From: Prinsepia uniflora
Lineage: Eukaryota > Streptophyta > Magnoliopsida > Rosales > Rosaceae
DNA: 64,000 nt
Assembly (NCBI GenBank): GCA_032719365.1
Contig: CM064871.1
Span: 68,497,586 to 68,561,585, forward strand
Reading direction: 5' to 3'
In this document: one piece after another, positions 10,963 to 22,776 of the stretch
How positions within the stretch are numbered: the stretch's first letter is position 1
Layout of the letters: the number at the start of each line of letters is the position of its first letter
Made by a program: the position numbers and the translations under genes
The notes under the pieces: generated by a model
The model's input: only the letters and a program-made list of their open reading frames with translations
Told to the model about the DNA's origin: nothing
Database searches by the model: none

Positions 10963-11413
10963 GTGTGGATGCTGGTTTTAGAAAGATTGAGGTGGAATAT
11001 GACACTCTAGAGGTGCTGAATCTGGGACCCATTTGAGTTTTCTTCACCCATTGTTAACGAAGATGCACTCATTGTTCACCGAGGGAAAAAGAAAAGCACT
11101 ATTTTTATCGGAAAAATATATATAGCTTGGCTTATAGTATTGAGGATTCAGCGTTCAACAATGAATCAAGAATTTTAATATTTTAAGTTGCTTTTGCATA
11201 ATTTGTAAATATGGCCTTCTATTACAGAACGAAGAAAATAATTATAATAATTATTTTTTAATATATTTATTGAGGTTATTTTTTACCGATGTCAAACTTG
11301 AGGAGTTTATAATTAGGAATTTGTAATGAAAAATTGGGATGCGTTTATCCTTAAACCCTTAAAATATTTACAGTAAGCCAAATCAGAGGTTTTAGGGTGG
11401 CCATCAGACAGAG
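10963..11413. other. Upstream region of the ASNSD1-like gene
   Basis: AT-rich non-coding sequence between the MITE candidate and the start codon at 11414. It presumably holds the promoter and 5' UTR; no clear TATA box can be singled out. Confidence 0.5.
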
Positions 11414-14400
11414 ATGTGCGGCATCGCGTTGCTCATCTGTGGCATTCGTTTTGATTTGTCGTCTCTGCCTCTCAATTCCGCACCTCCAGTTTCCGACACC
11501 GAGCAAGTCAGTCGCTTTTATTTATTTATTTATTTTTTGTTGGGTCAACAATCAAAGCTTTTTGGCTCTCTCTTTTTTTTGGGTCAAGATCGAAGCTTTT
11601 TGGCTTAACCATTGAACTAACTGGACTTTGTTGGTCTCGAGCAGCTAGTGTTCACTATAGCCGACCTCAGAGCCGCTTTACGAAGGAGGGGTCCGGATAG
11701 CTTAGGCAGTACGAAGCTACTTCTTCATTCATCTGTATCAAGCTGTCTCCCGGAGCCAGAAATTGTGTCTTCCATTGAAGAAATAAAGGGCGAAAGCAAT
11801 TGTTTCTCTTTGGAAAATAAACGAACACATCATGTGCAATGTCAGTTTGGTGCCATACCCAGCTTTACTGCTGCTGCTGCTGAATTGCACTTCCTTGGTG
11901 CCACTTTGCAGCTCAGGGGCATAAGCCCTGTAGTTCAGCCATTGATAGATTCATCTAAGAATATCCTTGTTTATAATGGTATATCTTTGTTTTCGAATTT
12001 GGGTTTTTGACATTGCATTTTATTGAGCTTGTTTGCTGTTTGTATATTGAATTTGGATTTATTTTTTATGTTATGGAAAGGTGAAATATTTGGAGGAATA
12101 GACATTGCTAGTGATGAGAATGATGGTGAAGCTCTTCTGCAATTGCTGGGAGAGTGCATCTTTTGCAATCCCCGTTTGCATAAAACAAGTGATTTTGATG
12201 ACATGGGTAAAGGTTCTGTTCCATATGTTCTTTCTAGGATCAAAGGGCCTTGGGCTATCATCTATTGGCAGGTAACTCTGAGTGATAAGTTTCATTTTAG
12301 TTTGATTAAAACTTGCTGCTAAATTTTCGGGCTTAGATTGTTTCTTAATTGTTTATGTAATTCCTTGGGTAGGAAAGTTCAAAAACTCTGTGGTTTGGTC
12401 GCGATGCATTTGGTCGTCGGAGTCTTATTGTTCACTGGCCAACATTGGATGATTCTCGCTTTCTGCTATCATCTGTGTCACCTGCTCCGTCAAATGAGCC
12501 TTCTTCTGGTATATATTGCTCGTTAGAGCTTTGCACTTCCGAGTATTGATTCTAAATCTTGGACCTTTGTAGTAGGGAGCTGTACTTATTGATTAATGTT
12601 AATACATTATAGATTTTGAAGTCGAAAGTGGAACTACTAAACCTAGTTTTTGGGAAGAGCTTCGGTGTGGAATATACAGTATATCTATAGATGCTCCAGA
12701 TATCGACGGGATTTTGGTTGGTGAAGTGAAAGAGCATGAATGGACTAATGCCATGGTAGAAGAGCTGATAAAATGGGAGAGAACTTCTGTTGAACCCAAG
12801 CCTGAAGAATTACATATTTCCCGTTCTAAGACTCTAACAAGAAATTGTGATGAGCACTTGGTTAATTCAAATATGGGGCCATCTAAATCAGGTTATTATC
12901 ATCCATGATGCAGAAATTATAATTTTTAGTCTGAAAAATTGAATCTTTCAATATAATTTTTACTATAGATTTTTTTTATTATTTTTTTTTTGCCCAAGGT
13001 TGTCACTGTGCCTTTTATTTTGACTGAGTACGGCCTCTAGACGTGTCTGTTTCAGGCCTCGCACAGACTGTGCTGATTGCTTTAAGGGAGTCTGTTATGC
13101 GTCGCTCTTCACTGCACACAATTTTTCAGGTACACAAACCTTTTTTCTATTGAATTGTTTATCATTTCGGTTGTATGCTGGTATACTGTCAAATACAGCA
13201 CTTCTAAATTATTGTAATTCACTAATCTGGTTTGATTCCTCAATTAAATTGTGCCATGCTTCCTGTCTTGGGTATTTTCTCCTTCCCCTTGCATATGGCT
13301 CTTTTTAAAATCTTTCTTGAGTTTGTCCTTATTAAGTTTATTCTGAATAACCTTTTGCAACATCTAAATTATTCTTGGTTGTAATGTTTGTTCCTTTACT
13401 CAATGCTGGCTTTTGGTCTCACACCAAACTGTGGGATAATGCTTATGAAAACTAAATAGAAAAATGCAGTTTTCAATTCTGTAAAGAAAAGCTGATGATC
13501 TGTTATTTTCACGGTATTAGTTGGCGACTGGTGATTTGTAGGTTCTGTCATTGTTGTTAACGGTTTCTATATTGAAATGAATAGGCAGATAGACCTGATA
13601 TGGACAAGGAACATGTACCGGTGGCCATTCTTTTTTCAGGTGGATTGGATTCTATGATAATAGCAGCACTATTGCATGAGTGCCTAGATCTGAGCTGTAA
13701 GTGTAGCTGGATATGCTAGGTCAGCAGTCTGTTTTCCTTAATGTTCAATGTTTGCCATAGGAAACTCAGTTTACATATTGCACTGTGGGTTCTTGTGTCT
13801 TATCTTTTGCCCATGATTTTCTATTTAAATTTCCGTTGGCAGATGATATTGATCTACTTAATGTGAGTTTTGATGGGCAGTCTGCGCCTGATAGAATCTC
13901 TGCCAAGGCAGGAGTAGAGGAACTCAGAAGAATTGCACCTTCAAGAAAGTACTCACTAAACTTTTCTTGTGAATCTATGTCTGTGTTTAATGTTTATCGG
14001 TGCAACATCTGCATAAGTAATAAGCTTTTGGGTATTTCATTTTTCGTCTTTTAACACCATCTTTGTCTTGATTTGATGGTTTTAATATCAATCCAAATTT
14101 TCCCCTTCGCTTTGTGGTTGTGCGTTATGAATGTGGAAAGTACAAAAATACAATTTAACCTGCTTTCGAAAGAAGTATATATGGTCTGCATATCCCTTGG
14201 TTTTGGATTAGAGTCCTTGATGCCTCCGTCTTTGTGCTTATGGTGTTCCTTCTTGTATGTGATTGGAAATGCAGGTGGAAACTCGTGGAAATCGATGCTG
14301 ATTTGTCAACCTTGACCTGTGAAACAAAGCACGTCATGTCGCTCATAAGTCCTGCCAGCACCTACATGGTACCCACTTTTATATTATGGGCTATTCTCGT

Positions 14401-15701
14401 TTACATAGGTGCAAAATATGATTCCTCATGGTAATTATTTTCTTATGGATATTTGATTTTTGTTTTTTTTTTTTAAAAATCCTCTTGTATTTGACTACAT
14501 TACAGTTTGAGATATCATAAATCTGCAACATGTTCCAGGGTGCATGTTCCAAATTAAATTAGTATCATATGCTATTTAATGGTGTAGGACCTCAATATAG
14601 GAATAGCTTTATGGCTTGCTGCTGGTGGTGATGGATGGGTATACGTGGAAAACAGCAACTGCGATGATGAAGATCATCAATGCATTAAATACAAGTCTAA
14701 GGCTAGGATTCTTCTCGTTGGTTCAGGTGCAGATGAGCAATGTGCTGGCTATGGTAGGCACAGAACAAAATATAGAAATGGCAGGTATGCAAATAGATTG
14801 CAATCTTGGAGAGTATTGCAATTTTTGTGGTGCTGATTCTGGTGGTTTGATCTGTTATCAGTTGGCTTGCACTGCATAAGGAAATGAAGTTGGACATGCA
14901 GAGAATTTGGAAAAGAAACCTTGGGAGAGATGATAGGTGCATTGCTGACAATGGCAAGGAGGTACCCTGATAAAAAATCCAACAAATATCAATATCATTC
15001 ATCGTCTCCTTAACTTTTGTTCTATGCTGATTGTAGTCTTCCTTTATGCTTGCTAGGCAAGGTTTCCTTTCTTGGATGAAGATGTGATAAGAACTTTGCT
15101 TGCGATTCCCCTATGGGAGGTGACCAACCTTGATCTACCAAGTGGGATAGGAGATAAGAAGATTCTGAGGGAGGTCAGTGCTAATTCTTCTGTTCAGCAT
15201 TTGGGTTATACATCATTCAACCCTAAATTTTATCCCTGGCATCCGAACACGTTCCAAACAAGAAACTTCAATTGATTTCCGTAAATCACTTTCCTATGGT
15301 TATAATTTTTTTGATAATCTTGAAATTTCTCATCCAAACCTTGTGTAAATTGTTTTCCTTTTTGTGTGGTATGAAGGTTGCGGAATTGCTTGGTTTGTAT
15401 GAAGCTGCTGCTCTGCCTAAAAGGGCTATACAGGTATTCTGTCTTCTCCATTTGTTCACTTTGAACTGTTCTAAGCATCCATCTTTTTCTCTCTTTTTTT
15501 TCATTTTTTTTTTCAACCTCTGTGTGATAATTAAGATGGTTTAATCATTGAATTGTTTTCTGCATTTTCATGTTTTAGTTCGGTTCCAGAATTGCAAGGG
15601 AGTCAAACCGAAAGAATTATGGAAGCAACCGTGCCGCAAATCAAGCATCTGCGGGAAGCGCACTCATTCACAAGCTGTCGGACATGGATACATCAAAGTA
15701 G
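11414..15701 (+). CDS. Asparagine synthetase domain-containing protein (ASNSD1-like), 14 exons
   Basis: The product combines an N-terminal class II glutamine-amidotransferase domain with a C-terminal asparagine-synthetase domain. Exons inferred from GT-AG sites and an open frame: 11414-11506, 11645-11978, 12081-12271, 12373-12508, 12613-12891, 13056-13129, 13585-13696, 13843-13948, 14275-14368, 14588-14784, 14862-14961, 15057-15173, 15377-15433, 15579-15701. They join without a stop into 670 codons, near the size of animal ASNSD1. The start MCGIALLI puts the nucleophilic Cys at residue 2, as in this amidotransferase class. Residues about 202-235 contain IYWQ and TLWFGRDAFGRRSL. The ATP-binding loop is LFSGGLDS (about residues 385-392) and GSGADEQCAGYGRH lies at about 518-531. 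The C-terminus RARFPFLDED-type block is in exon 12. Whether the protein makes asparagine is not established for this branch. It appears intact and is the only complete protein gene in the window. Confidence 0.93.
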
Positions 15702-16290
15702 AGCGCCACTCTTCCTTCCTTCCAACTCTACAATCAAATTCATGTTTTTCCTTTCCAATTCTAATGCCACTCATATACATTGAATATCGATATGATGGTA
15801 CTTCCAATCTCGTTTTCTAAAAAAGTCGGATCATGAAATTACCCACGGTCAGGAGGAATACTATTAAAATAAAAAAAGGAAGAGTTGAATATGAAATCCT
15901 CAATATGCGGTACACCACTATACTAATTAGGGATGAATATATATTCTGGATTTGACTCTTAACGAGTATTGGATTCCAAGTTTAAGACCTACGTACTTAA
16001 AAATAGGAATCCTATCACTGCTCTACCTTGTCACTATTATTTACTCTCTTAAATTCTTCTTATTATTATTTTATTATTTTTATTAATATTAATATGAATA
16101 CCTCCACAGTCCACACCCAACAAAACCCTAGCAAAGCAGCCTCTGGTTTTTTCAAACCCTACAGCCACTCATTGTCACTGAGTTATTTACACGTTCTATC
16201 TGTGTATTTCTGACATATTTAATAATTCAATCGCTATTTTGCTGATTTGTTGTTCTAGCTCTCCATCTTCTTTTAACTTTTAGTACGCAT
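15702..16290. other. 3' flank of the ASNSD1-like gene and intergenic DNA
   Basis: AT-rich, with no conserved reading frame. The first few hundred bases probably include the 3' UTR. A short TTA/TTAT-rich tract lies at about 16055-16095. Confidence 0.5.
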
Positions 16291-17423
16291 AATGGAATTC
16301 CAAAACTACCAGACGACGTCGTATGCTCCCAAATCCTCCCAAGACTTCCGGCCAAGTCCTTGATGCGTTTCAAATGCGTATCAAAATATTGGTCCTGTCT
16401 CACACGCACCAACCACCCCTTCCTCCGCGCCTACTAGCACTTCCACCCAAACGCCCACCTCCTCCTCCTCCACGACCACCGCCTCTCCTCCCTCGAAATC
16501 GCCCCTGCCGCCGTGTCCCAAACGTTACACGTCCCCATTTTGCACAACCATAACGATCTCCACATCCAGACTGCCACCGGCTTGATTTGCCTTTCCTCCG
16601 TTCAAACTGGCAACTCCACCCCAATTTATATATTCAATCCAACCACCCGACAGTTTGTTACAATCGAACCGCTTTATTCCGAATCTTTAACCCACAACAC
16701 ACACTTCTATATCGTGGAATACAACTCGTTCCATTTCAGTTTCGATCCTCGCACAAACGAGTACAAAGTATTACATGTGACATGTTACTACCGGTTGATA
16801 AAGTTCAAGATTTTCACATTGGGCACGGCTTCATGGAGAGAGCTAGACCTAGACTCTCACCATGATGAAGTGAAGTCATCCCTTTCCATCACTGGAGTTT
16901 CTCGTTCCATAACAACAAGAGTATATTTTTGTGCCTATACGGGGTGATGCATTGGATGAAGAGAGACGAGAATGTGATAGTGGCGTTTGACTTGGCTGAC
17001 GAGAAAGTCAGAATTATCCCGTTGCCGGTAGATTATATATCTGTTAACCCGGTGGCCAACTGGATTGTTCACATTGTTGAGGTGGACAAATGCGTCGCGA
17101 TTTTCGATTGCATGCCGTACGGTTTAGACAACGAAATGAAGTTGTGGATTTTGAAGGACTGCCAAAATCGTCGTGTGTGGGTCAAGTCAAGGAGGCGATT
17201 GTGTTCCCCGATCCGTTGAAGTATGAGTTGAGATACATGTTTCCGTTGGAGAATGTTGAGGCTGGCGGCGAGCTGTTGCTGAAGCCGATGAGGGGGGGTG
17301 GGAAAGGGGGCGTTTGGTGCATCTTTATAATGTGGAGAAGAAAGTGTGAGGGCATCCGATATTAGGGACGACGAGGCTGTGGTTCTTACTAGTTATGTTG
17401 AAAATTTCGTCTCCTTAGTATGA
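16291..17423 (+). pseudogene. F-box protein pseudogene (F-box plus associated domain)
   Basis: The frame at 16291 reads GIPKLPDDVVCSQILPRLPA then KSLMRFKCVSKYWSCL, a typical F-box that would bind SKP1 in an SCF ubiquitin ligase. The associated domain follows: GLICLSS, IYIFNPTTRQFVTIEP, YSFDPRTNEYKVLHV-like text, then MHWMKRDENVIVAFDLADEK and a tail SYVENFVSLV before TGA at 17421-17423. Lesions: no in-frame ATG (the ATG at 16292 is one base out of frame), a TAG in the Y-stop-H position near 16435, a shift around 16930-16945, another near 17175-17185, and one or more further shifts near 17300-17320. The substrate is unknown. The reading is otherwise clear, so this is a recently dead member of a large plant family. 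A sequence-error explanation is unlikely given several lesions. Confidence 0.85.
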
Positions 17424-18389
17424 TAATCTAAAGGTTGTTCTTTTAATTTCGTCTCCTTAGCATCGTGACTAGTTATGTCTGCAGCAGAAACTACACCACG
17501 ATAAGGAAACGTCTCTATCCAATTTGGCTTTTCAACATTGATCATCTCCCTTGGAAGAGGAGAAGTGGATACTGGAGGAGAAAAATCAGATTTAGTTTTA
17601 AAAAAGTTGACATCCATAGTCACATAGAAGCAACGAGTAGGAGGATGATAACACCTATAGTCATTTTGGTGATGTGCGTACCCACTAAACATACACTTTA
17701 ATGAACACGGATCCAGGTTTGTAAGTTGATGTTTAGGAAGGCAAACACAAAACAGCACATCCAAAAATGCGTGGTGCTAGTTTTAAGTGGGAGAAGATAC
17801 CAACATGGGTAGAAAGTTCATCTAAAGGTGTTTTAAAGTTGAGGACGTTACAAGGCACACAGTTCAGTCTTCAGAAGCTAAACAACACACAAAATAATAT
17901 TGCCCCAAGAAGTAGGTTGCATGTGGGCACCAATTAAACAAGCACAAGTAATTTCAAGAATCTGTTGATTGTTTCATTTGGCAACATGTTCCTTTAAGGT
18001 GAGTAATGACATATTCACTGCCATTATCAAATCAAAAAACTTTCAATTAGCCGAAAATTGAGTTTGTACCATGGTATGAAACACATGAAAGCAATTTTCT
18101 TATTTCTCAGGAAATAAAGCCAAGTTATACGACTATAATCATCAATAAAAATCACAAACCAACGACTGCTAGATAAGATAGGGACATGAGCTACACCCCA
18201 CACTCATCTTGAATGAAAGAAAAAGGTTTATTGCTCTTGTTAGAGCTCAAAGGATAAGTATTATGATGACTGGGCCAAATTTAATATAATCAAAGGAAGT
18301 TTGACTAAACCTACGATGCCACATAAACCCTAACTAGTCAAGACACTATAATAGCACATATCATCCACATAATATAGAGCCCCTCCCCC

Positions 18390-18420
<31 letters not shown>

Positions 18421-19200
18421 AAAAAAAACTAAACACACACTTTTTTAGTACCATGCCCAATAATCTCCTTATTGTTGAGATCTTGAAGAAGTAAAAAACA
18501 AGGACACATTAATATAGAGTGTTAACACCACCGTGCATGCACTAATTATAGGGGGTGGACACTCTATTAGCATTAACGACATGTGACCAATGCGATATAG
18601 TCGTTGTCTATATGAGCAGCCGATCAAAACTCATGTGATCAGTGGCATCGGAATCAATAATCCAGCTAGCATCTTTAACAGAAAAATGGGTAACAAGGGC
18701 AAAACCACCACCGATGTTTCCAGATGGATGACTAGGTCTCATCGATTTCGTGACTAGTTGCATAAATAACGGACCTATCAGCTACTTTACAGTAGAGTCG
18801 AGATACAACATCCCATATACTTTTTGCCGTGAGTAAATGAACAAAAAATTTCTTTACATTAGGTTCCATGGCACCGATGAGCCAAATTTTTACAAGAGAA
18901 TTCTCCATGCTCCAACTGCCAAATCAAATATCATCCAAAGAGGGCTCTTCAATTTCTCCATTAAATAACCTAATTTACCTTGACTCGCAACAAAGGGTCT
19001 CAACAATTTGTGAACAAAGTGAATAATTCCCTCTATTAAGCTTATTGTCAATAGCAATTTTCGTGGATTCCGGTGTAGAACATAAAGATTGGAAAATGGT
19101 GTGAACGATTTCAAATTCAGATATAGAACTCATCATAATGACCAAGTCTGGTCGCATAGGATATGACTAGTCACGTAAAATAATCAATGTAAGTGCCCAA
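17390..19200 (-). pseudogene. Ty1/copia gag-protease-integrase relic
   Basis: Read on the minus strand from the right: gag-like text (AKSIWDVVSRLY, about 18830-18790; a frame with FTPFSNLYVLH at about 19110), the protease box ASWIIDSDATDHMS (about 18670-18620; the canonical DSG is DSD here), integrase text RWFVIFIDDYSR (about 18165-18130), a DNGSEY-like word near 18020, and the integrase C-terminal region PKHQLTNLDPCSLKCMF and YRCYHPPTRCFYV (17764-17600). The domain order is that of copia. Multiple shifts and stops show it is dead. Reverse transcriptase is missing on its left, where the F-box relic begins. It is not continuous with the relic at 6291-7165. Confidence 0.85.
18385..18428. repeat. 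Homopolymer pair: C26 followed by A18
   Basis: An uninterrupted run of 26 C then 18 A lies inside the copia relic. Length in such runs is unreliable in any sequencing read, so the exact counts should not be trusted. Confidence 0.9.
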
Positions 19201-20565
19201 AAAAAAGACATAGGTAACCTACGGGCTACGAGTACTCTTCAAGGTAAAAATTCAGATAATCAACTGGGGGTAATCTACGAAGACAAATACAACAAATTTG
19301 GATCTTAAAAGCATTACTGCTCTTATATCATGTCAAAGCGACGAGTAGGGTTTAATTAGAGCGAAATAATACTTATTCTTCTTTTAAGAGTATTTGTAAT
19401 GCTACAATATACAAAGGTGAATTAGACCAATTAGGAAAATACTTACAATTAATTTATAATTCCTATATTAACAAGAATGGTCCTACATGGCTCACGCTAG
19501 CAATTTTTACATTTTAAATAACTAAATTGAATTTAATAAGTTATATTATACAATTCAATCCGATCGAATTTCATCAATTTCCATTCCTCGAGATCCGTAG
19601 TCAATTATTGGCAGGTGACTAGTGCTTCAGGTGGCAAGTCAATTAACGCGACACAGACTTTGGTAGTTAGTAGTAAATGTGGTTGCACTTGCACACATGC
19701 ATGCACTTTGTCTTTGTTTTTGACTAATCAGTACCAAAGTATTATATCCTCCGCTTTGTTTTGTTTGTAACTGTTACTAGTCATTGTGGGTAAAGAAATA
19801 ATCCTTATCTTGCAGCTGATATTATTCCAGGATTAATCCAAGTGCAGATATCTAATATACCCAATAGATAGAAGGTTGGGTAATGAATTCCTTTAACTAA
19901 AAATTGATACGATTTAAATTGTTTTTGAAATTTCAATTTGAATTTGACTACATAAAAATTAAATTGATTGAAAATCCATTTGATTTTGAATTTTTATTTA
20001 GATAATCATTAGAATCTAAAATGAAGCATTCAGATTTTTATTTATTTATATTATTTATTAGTCTAACTCACTTAATCCTTATCTATTTTGTGCTACCTTT
20101 ATATTTAACTTATATTTAAATATAAACCACCATTTGAAATTCAAAATGTAGAAAATTTTATTTTTTGATGTATATAAATAAAATCTTTTCCGTGAATAAA
20201 TCAAATCTTGGTATGTATAAATGAAATCTTGATGAAAATAGCGGAACTTTGGAAAAAAATAATGTTTTGAAAGAGTGGCTTTAGGAAATCATTTACACGA
20301 TAAATGTAAGTTTAAACCGATTCAAATCAAACTGTTTGAATATTTTAACGGTTTGAATGTGAATTTTAGGTGTGTCCACATCGATCCAAACTGTGTCCAC
20401 CCCTAATTAGAACTCTCTTTTTTTCTTCTAAATACCATGAGGTTTCGCCACACTCGTAGGATGGACCTAATCCTTGCTCGAGATGCGATTTGCCCCTAGG
20501 GCATAAAATGCTCTCAACAAATTTCAAATTCTTACTAGTTAGGCATAAAAAAATTCACCCACTAG
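19201..20565. other. AT-rich intergenic DNA, no gene seen
   Basis: No conserved frame, terminal repeat or RNA gene could be supported. Sequence is A/T-rich throughout, with imperfect AAATTT-type words around 19900-20200. Confidence 0.6.
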
Positions 20566-20925
20566 TGTAAGACCCGTGTGCTGGAGGGAACGGTGAACAA
20601 TCCCACATTCCTGCGATGGGGAATGGTCTGGGAGAGGATGGTGGCGTGCCTTAAAAGTGTAGGCACACATCTATCTAGCACTAGGCCTTTTAGGAGTTCA
20701 AGTGGCTTTGGGGGGGATTGGAACCCTAAAGTTAAGCGAGTTGAGGCTGGTGCAATTTCATGATGGGTGACCCCCTGGGAAGTTGCACCATAAGCTCTCG
20801 AAAACTAAACCGTGAGTGTAAGGCCCAAAGCGGACAATATGGTGCTAGATGAGTCGGGTCCATGATGGGTTACCCTCTGGGACATTATCGGGTGCTACTG
20901 ATGTGTGATCGGCTCGTCGAAGGCA
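20566..20925 (+). repeat. Cassandra-like TRIM LTR carrying a 5S rRNA-derived segment
   Basis: It starts TGTAAGACCC after CACTAG. At 20728-20788 the words AAAGTTAAGCGAGTT and GATGGGTGACC(C)CCTGGGAAGTT match the internal promoter region of plant 5S rRNA (box A and box C region). Downstream GGCCCAAAGCGGACAATATGGTGCTAG is the sequence type found after the 5S segment in Cassandra LTRs. A second, weaker box-C-like word GATGGGTTACCCTCTGGGA lies at about 20862-20881. Cassandra elements are small LTR elements that carry 5S promoters in their LTRs. I see no partner LTR, so this may be a solo LTR. The edges are approximate. Confidence 0.7.
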
Positions 20926-21089
20926 CACATAAATAGGGGGAGGGTGGTGGAACCCATAGCCCTCAAAGACAATGCTAGAGAAGATGAACCATAGATTGTT
21001 GACGGAGCACTCCATAAGGTTAAATTGATTATTTTGTTTATTTAAAAAAACTTTTTTTTATTTGTTCCTCATATTTTGTAATATTGTTT

Positions 21090-21975
21090 ATCAAATTTGC
21101 AGGGCTTTCGGTAAAAGTGTGTGGGATCAGTTGGAGTTTGAAATTCCAACGAATTCACAGGACAACGAATGCAAAGATTCAGGTGGTGTACGTGACTCAT
21201 CTCTAGAAAACGGTTGTAAAAAGCTACAACTTACTGGTGCATAGAATGGCGATGCGATTCTTTACAGCAAGTCCTTGATGATGGGTGATACTTTCCGGAT
21301 CCAACCCCTGGCGGAGGTCATGCATTGTTGGATAGAGTTGTCGGTACGTGTTTCTCCATTTTTTACATTATTGTAAATTATTTTTCTAACTTTAATAATT
21401 TATTGCAGATTAATTTTGAGTTCAACTTGGAGAATGCTGACGTCAGTGCCTATCTGAAAAACCACAAGCAGTTATGGTATGCTAACTAGAAGTACGAGCT
21501 CTACGGGCACTACAAGAGGTAGCCTTTATAGGAAGAAACTCATGCAAATCCTCTAAAGGAATTGGAGGGGCCTCAGGTGGAAGGGTGGGAGTAGTTTGCA
21601 CCCATTCCGTGAGCTGCAACTATCTGGTGCTATCCACTTAGTTAAATTATTTATTTATTTTTAATGTTTTCTCCATTTGAAATATAATGGTTGTTTTTAA
21701 TAATGTACAGTGAAAATCGGTTGCCAACACAGCAAACTAGAGAGTGAAGAAATTCAACCACTACAGGTGGTCCTAATCCTCATCGGCCCGACAGGAGGAT
21801 CGACGCAATGTCGGGTCACTGTTACTAAATGTGGATGCTTGGGGGCAAATATATATTAGTCGGAGCAACTAGGAGGTTGATACTATATATTCACGTAAGT
21901 TTATTCAAATTTGTAGGTGGCAATGGAAAAAAAAGTCTAGTGGACACATGCTGAGTTGACGCAACAGCAACCCAA
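21090..21975 (+). pseudogene. Possible plant transposase relic
   Basis: A broken plus-strand frame contains INFEFNLENADVSAYLKNHK (about 21413-21470), then KYELYGHYKR and a HANPLKELEG...VEGW block (to about 21590), and TTTGGPNPHRPDRR near 21760-21800. The spacing resembles the plant Ptta/En/Spm-type transposase-associated domain, but identities are few and stops are frequent. An intronic or unrelated repeat origin cannot be excluded. Confidence 0.35.
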
Positions 21976-22776
21976 AGTGTCATTGAGGATGTTTACTTAT
22001 TCATGCATATCAAATAAATTAAATGTATTGATACCACCAAAGATCCTCATAATAAAATCTTATTTAATTGATATAATTAAAATGAAAGTAATAGTGTAAA
22101 GAGGTATCCAAGAATAGAATATAACTATTATTTAACCTTCTTTGGTCTAATTCGTTTACAAATAAGGATGGACATAATTATCCATGGGCATGGGTACTCA
22201 TGGGTATTGTTGAAATGGGTAGAAATTAGATGGGTAAAAATTTACCCATCATCTAATGGGTAGGGTAAGGATTTACCCATGAGTATTGAGGGTATTTAAT
22301 ACCCATTAAATTCAAAGTATATTCTTTATCAATTCTTCAAATTATCAATGAATTTTTAACACTTTCTTCCCTTTACTAATTTTTTTTTTCTTTCTATTCT
22401 TACTATTATTATTATTTATTAGGTATTATTATTTAAAATTACTTTATTTCAATTAAATATCAATTATTTCATCTTTCATCAAAACAATTATACACAAAAA
22501 TATTACGAATTTATATTAACATCAATTTTTTTAAGAACTTAAATAATTCATTTTAAATGATTTAACAAAAATCAAAGTAAACAATAAATTTTTTAAGATT
22601 TCACAACCATGAAATAATTTAAAGGGAGTTTTATAAATTCTTAAAAATTGTTTATAATAAAAATTTTAATGAGTTTTTTTATTTCAAGTTTTGAATTCCA
22701 TTTCGACAATTACTACTCATTCTTTATTTAATTGGAAAGTTTTCGGAGTCAAATTCTCAAATAACTCATTCACTAG

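Noticed and set aside
11397..11615. 72-aa frame overlapping exon 1 of the ASNSD1-like gene
   Set aside because: It is out of frame with the MCGIALLI start and runs into intron 1.
16400..16624. Arg/Gly-rich minus-strand frame
   Set aside because: It is the antisense shadow of the C-rich part of the F-box pseudogene.
18542..20401. CTAATTA...GGGGTGGACAC at 18542 and its reverse complement at about 20384-20401, as ends of a hAT element
   Set aside because: The left end falls inside the copia relic between protease and integrase, no 8-bp duplication fits, and the inverted words include the would-be flanks. Probably chance.
20717..20790. A functional 5S rRNA gene
   Set aside because: Only parts of the internal promoter region match; the ends of 5S are absent and the context fits a Cassandra-like LTR.
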